Origin: Lantana camara
Taxonomy: Eukaryota > Streptophyta > Magnoliopsida > Lamiales > Verbenaceae
Direction: 5' to 3'
Length of the DNA: 64,000 nucleotides
Assembly: GCA_037501455.1 (NCBI GenBank)
Contig: CM074856.1
Coordinates: 100,471,001-100,535,000 of the forward strand
The notes under the pieces were generated by a model. It made no database searches. It worked only from the letters and a program-made list of their open reading frames with translations, and was not told the DNA's origin. How positions within the stretch are numbered: the stretch's first letter is position 1; each line of letters opens with the position of its first letter. The position numbers and the translations under genes were made by a program. Positions 59,506 through 64,000 of this stretch are shown here, piece after piece.

Positions 59506-61366
59506 GCACACAAGTTCACTTACTCAACATTCATACATACACACATTTAAGTAGCACTGGATACAAAATATGGGATGCATGTGTAGTGTACCTTTACACG
59601 ACTGATATCGGTGTCCCTAAAGTTTAGACTCAGCATCCATGCTCAACTCAAGGGGGATATCGCGATGGGATCACTGTAAGACAGAATTGCAATATGTATG
59701 TATGTGCATAACGGGTTAGTGAGCAATTAAGAAATTTTATAAACACTGAAGCACGAACATTCCATGCAAGCATGTAATCCATTCAGTTTACAAGAATTCA
59801 CAACAACAATAAACCTTAAATTATGAAAATTAAATCAATTAGCCATGTTATTATGATCAAAGCAGCATCAAGCATTACACGTCGTCACGCACGTCAAGCA
59901 AAATAAAATATAATTACTTATGAAATGCATGTGTGCAAATGCCATGAATGCTCAATGTACCATTCACCGTTGTAGTGGAGTCAAGGTTGACAACTTCTTT
60001 AACTTGAAAGGATAATCAAATCCTTAACTGGCCGTAGTTCCAACTTCCAGTTCAAATTTTGCATTCTTTAGTATTTTCTTTGAATCCGCGGGTTGCCAAG
60101 GGGTCTTGAACCGTCTCACTTGCTTCTCGCAGAAAAGTGATCCGTGGAGTCTCTTGAAGTCCTGATAAAATCCTCAATAGTGGGGAATTGCTATATCTTC
60201 CAACGATGGAATCTCTCAGAGCAATCATGGAGTGATAAGCGGAGAATCTTCAAACAATCCTGCTTCACACATCGTCGTTTTAAATGTTGTCCCCCATCCT
60301 TAATATTTGGTGAAGTTGACCCTCAATGACATCATCATCAAAATTCTGTAGTTTATATAATTTATCCTTTTCCTTTCGTACAGGTATAGCTGCCCTTGTT
60401 GGTGTCTTTACAGCAACCTGACCTCCACTTAAGAATCTCCAAATGGTACAAGTGTCTCGATTTCTTCATTGCTATCTCACCTTATCCAGAGTTAGAAATT
60501 TTGATGTCTTTATAAAGCATGTTACTCCTAAGCACGTCCAAGTATGTAGAGTATATATATCCTGAAGGCAGCTTGATAGTTAAAAGATCTCTTATCTCCC
60601 TCGTGTACAATTATCTTCCTTTTATCCACCCTATACCCTGACTGTGTTAGCTCGATCATACATCATCTGGTCAACCCCTATTCGAATTCCGATGTTGCTT
60701 CTACCAAGATAGCACTTAGTGGACCAGGTAGGGGAACACCTAAATTACAACCACGAAGCTAATTCATGTGGGGTTAGGGATGTGAATGGCATACACTAAT
60801 TAATCAGCAAGGAAGACAATCAAGCACGTAAGCAAATGTTTGAAATGATTATAATTTAATCTAATGCATGATGCACGTGCTTTGAATGCATGATACCTGT
60901 TTCTATGATATTAGCATCTAGCTATTGTCGAATTCTTTTGGGAATCCATTTGTCCTTTATTCAAGTAATCAGAGCATGGTAGTTTTGAATCTTCTTTCAT
61001 CAATTTGTAGAAGCGGGAAGTGTTATTACAATCAATTACAATTTTGTCATCGAGCCAACGCCCTGCAATTCATAAATTGAACAATTATCTATGCATGTGG
61101 GCTACTACGTGGGTATGTCAAGTAATGAAAGCAATTAAGAGCACCTAATTAATGTAGATGCAACACGTAATTTACTAAAATTTAAAGTATAATGATAATT
61201 TTGCAAAAATCGTAATCATAGTGTGCATACAATCACATAAGCTAAGACAAATTCATGCAGAGAAGTCAAAATTTCACATCAGCCAAATGCAATGCACAAG
61301 TATTCCTATGCCGTACTACCTAAATTGACACGACGCGACTTCAGAGCACCGGTTCTGAACCTGGTA

Positions 61367-61378
61367 GCTCTGATACCA
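61367..61378 (-). other. Primer-binding site, element C
   Basis: TGGTATCAGAGC on the minus strand, eight bases from the right LTR. Confidence 0.9.
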
Positions 61379-61386
61379 CTTTAAGA

Positions 61387-63745
61387 TGTAGCACCCTGCA
61401 AGTGAGGCACCATATCGCCCGCACTACGGTCCAACCCGAGTAATGAAATGGGGAGTCCGCACCCGGATCAAACCGTAGCAAACGGGAGACAAACAAAAAT
61501 AAACACCTAAGCTAGGCGGAACGTAGACCCTGTCAAGCAAAATCAACCAACAAAGCAGATAGCAGTGGAAGACAAAATTCAACACATGCATTGGCCACAG
61601 GCCTGCAGAAATTACACACACGGTTTACATGCAGACTTGGGCGCCTTAGGCCTCTTTTAAGCGCATAACAAAACCCGGCAAGGGCAATTCAAATAACAAA
61701 AGCACAAGCATACGTGTACATATCTTACATCGTGATCCGAATTCAAATAAAGCAAATGCAAAGTAGACTAATCTAACTCAGACCGACCGACTCAAAAGAC
61801 TTGACTCAACTCCGCCTAGCTCCAAACTCCAAAACAGACCTGCACACTAAAAGATTGGGGAGGGAGAAGGTCAGTCTACAACTCGATTGAGTGAGGGGGG
61901 GCTAACGCACACCAACACATATATACATATAGAGCAAAGCACGTATCAAACAAAAGACTATGAACCGGGAATAGGGTTTTACATACCAAAGCCATTTTCA
62001 TAAAGAACTCATACTTATACATATAATAAAAAACTCTTAAGTGCGAAAACTCGTAAGGATTCATAGATTTAAAAACGCATATGGATTCATATAAAACTCA
62101 AAGGGATTCAAATAGATTCAGATCGATTCATAACTTAGCGTAGAAATCTCATATTGAAAACAAACTCTCCTAACAAAAGAATTCAAATACCCGGGGAGTA
62201 CGGGTCTCCAACCTTACTCCATAATCAAAAGACTCAAAAGATTCATAAGGAAGCATAAAGTCATAAATTCATAAGATTCATAGATTCATATTCCCGTATT
62301 CCAACCTTCTCCGGAAGTCTTCACGCTGGTTATGGGCCCACATCGTGTATCTCAATATACGTGGGGTAGCGATCCCACAACGTACCTTCTCCGGCCTCAG
62401 CCAAAGGCTCAAAGCACCACACCTTCTCCATCTCCCTTAGAGTCGCGCGTAGGTACTTCAAAGGAGCATGTGCACAGGGGTGATAACCGGTGACCCCAAC
62501 AGCGGCACTAGGTCTCCCTTACCCACACCTCCGGGCCCCAGGGATTCAAATAGATTCGAACGGATTCAAAAGGATTCATATGAAGCATACCTAACTCGCA
62601 AACCAAGGAAACGTACGATCCATCAATAAGACACATACCGTAAGAAACATACCTTACCGTGCAACTCGTCATATGCTATACACGTACCTCTCCGTGTCAT
62701 CCTAATCCATAGCTAGCATGAAGACCCATGGTTTGGAGCATAGCCTTGTTGCAAAACCATTTTTAAGCTTATATACGCCCATACGTATAATTTCAGAAGG
62801 ATTCGTATCAAATCGAATTAACAAGATTCATGACATATCATAAGACACATATTTAATATACATATAGTATATATTCGCATGCGGGCTTGAAAACGAGCAC
62901 ATAGGGTTGTAGGTCGCATTAACTAAAAGAAGCAAACCTAAACCTCACCTTACACCGACGAGAACAGAAAACACAAGCCAAGAAGTCCCACTGGAACCCA
63001 AACAGCTTACAGAAATTCCCTGGAAAAACCCTGATCGACTAAACACACGGAACACAAGACTCAGACTCAAATCACAACCACAAAGACGCACGACCATGCC
63101 CACGAATACAAATGATGCAACATATAATTCACATTTATCCAAATTAAGTCATTCATATCAAATGACAATCATTTCACACATTAGAAGATGCATAACTTAT
63201 AGAATTCATATCATCAGGTAGGAAATTATAAATCGAGACATAATAATCTAAATCCTATCATGCTCCAAGTCTTGCGAGAATAAAACATCAAGTTCATATC
63301 AATTTATTCAAAATTACCTATTTGTAGAACATGCAACTTTCCTATCAATTAGCATACTTAACAATTCATTCAAATTAAAGCACAACGTATCCTTTTATAA
63401 TTTATTATATAGGATTCATAATCAATTAGTTTCTAAAATTACATTAACACCCCTTAAAAACAATAATCATTTACAAGAAGTGGCATAAACGAGGTAATTA
63501 AATTCAATAAATTAAGAATCAAGCTTATCATATATCACAACATATTCTCATACATCATACAACTCGTAATTTCATTTCAATAGCACATACATGATCGAAT
63601 TGCACAACTAAAATCAATTGACGAATAAAATACAACAACTTCAAAAATTCATATAAAATCAACCGGACATCCGATTGACGAAAGGAAAGTGGCGTTGGAC
63701 TCACCACGACGAAAGGAACCCGTTGACCGAAAGTCACCGGAATGC
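61387..63745 (-). mobile_element. Element C, right (5') LTR, incomplete
   Basis: Starts TGTAGCACCCT. It contains the acceptor (61840), core block (62189-62220) and donor GTGAGG (62948). It shows the empty insertion site of array B near 63350. Homology to the left LTR stops at about 63745, where a copia gag fragment begins. Confidence 0.85.
61840..62948 (-). other. Intron-like segment in right LTR of C
   Basis: 1109 bp. On the minus strand the donor is GTAAG|GTGAGGTTTAGG and the acceptor CTTTTAGTGTGCAG|GTCTG. Confidence 0.45.
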
Positions 63746-64000
63746 GGTAAAGTTGCTCCAAGTGGTCGTAAATCTCCCAAGAGAATTCCATGGCCTCATG
63801 TTGCTTTTGCAAGTCCGGAGACATGTTAGCCAATATAAGGCAACGGGCTTGGAGATTATCATCCTTCCACTTCTGGATCGCGTCCCGCTCGGCCCGAGTG
63901 GGAGCGTCCCCTTAGGGACTTGTCTCCTCTTCGAAGAGAACATAAGTTCTCTTCTTAGAATCTAAAATGATTTTTAGATTCCTCAGCCAATCAGAATAGT
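63746..64000 (-). pseudogene. Ty1/copia gag fragment cutting the C LTR
   Basis: The minus strand reads SDWLRNLKIILDSKKRTYVL, FEEETSP, one stop, GDAPTRAERDAIQKWKDDNL, QARCLILANMSPDLQKQHEA, MEFSWEIYDHLEQLYR. This is the N-terminal half of copia gag (W--NLKI-L, W--DD--A-C-IL--MS--LQ--HE). It begins outside the window in element sense and stops abruptly at the C LTR without LTR ends. The in-frame stop and the truncation make it a pseudogene. Its wording is unlike element E, so it comes from another copia lineage. Confidence 0.8.

Larger units (their letters stand above)
58843..61386 (-). mobile_element. Element C internal domain
   Basis: 2544 bp, noncoding, and clearly homologous to the internal domain of A along its whole length. 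It has the hairpin array (59131-59505), ACCATTCACCGTTG (59959-59972), GATGCACGTGCTTTGAATG (60869-60887), the leader and the PBS (61367-61378). Confidence 0.85.

Overview
The window is a block of nested LTR retrotransposons from a plant nuclear genome, most likely a repeat-rich eudicot. The species cannot be named from the sequence. The plant call rests on initiator-Met tRNA primer-binding sites (TGGTATCAGAGC), 5-bp target-site duplications, LTRs of 2.3-3.8 kb, and decayed plant-type Ty1/copia and Ty3/gypsy gag-pol. I see no intact host gene, tRNA, rRNA, CRISPR array or bacterial signal. Short open frames occur throughout, but none behaves like a gene. Family letters (A-F) below are my own labels.

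Layout. 1-1920 is the 3' part of a plus-strand LTR (D). 1921-2028 is a chip of Ty3/gypsy gag. 2029 to beyond 63745 is element C on the minus strand: an LTR (2029-3995 plus 57110-58842), a 2.54-kb internal domain (58843-61386) and a second LTR (61387-63745), which is cut by a Ty1/copia gag fragment (63746-64000). Inside the left LTR of C sits a 53-kb tandem array of element B (3996-57109, minus strand): five LTRs alternating with four internal domains, three of them 2858-2859 bp long once insertions are removed. Three later insertions with perfect 5-bp duplications lie in the array. They are element A (9127-18947, minus, TTAGA, in internal 1), solo LTR F (20432-23765, plus, TGGAC, in LTR2) and copia element E (42880-52961, plus, CCATT, in internal 4).

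A, B and C fit the class called LARDs (large retrotransposon derivatives): very long LTRs around a 2.5-2.9-kb internal domain with no recognisable gag or pol. They would depend on proteins supplied by other elements. Their LTRs, and those of D and F, share a layout that suggests common descent: a TATA box (seen in A, C and F), a strong 5' splice site, a conserved block, a 3' splice site, then GAGCTAGGCGG (clear in A-D) and the LTR end. The internal domains share a leader after the PBS, a hairpin beside the polypurine tract, and an array of small hairpins whose stems change in a compensated way.

Element E is a typical copia in domain order (gag, integrase, reverse transcriptase, RNase H), but every domain is riddled with stops while its LTRs differ by only about 1% by eye. 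It probably moved after its genes had died.

The main candidates for undescribed biology are the intron-like segment inside the LTRs, the covarying hairpin array, and the five-LTR tandem array.
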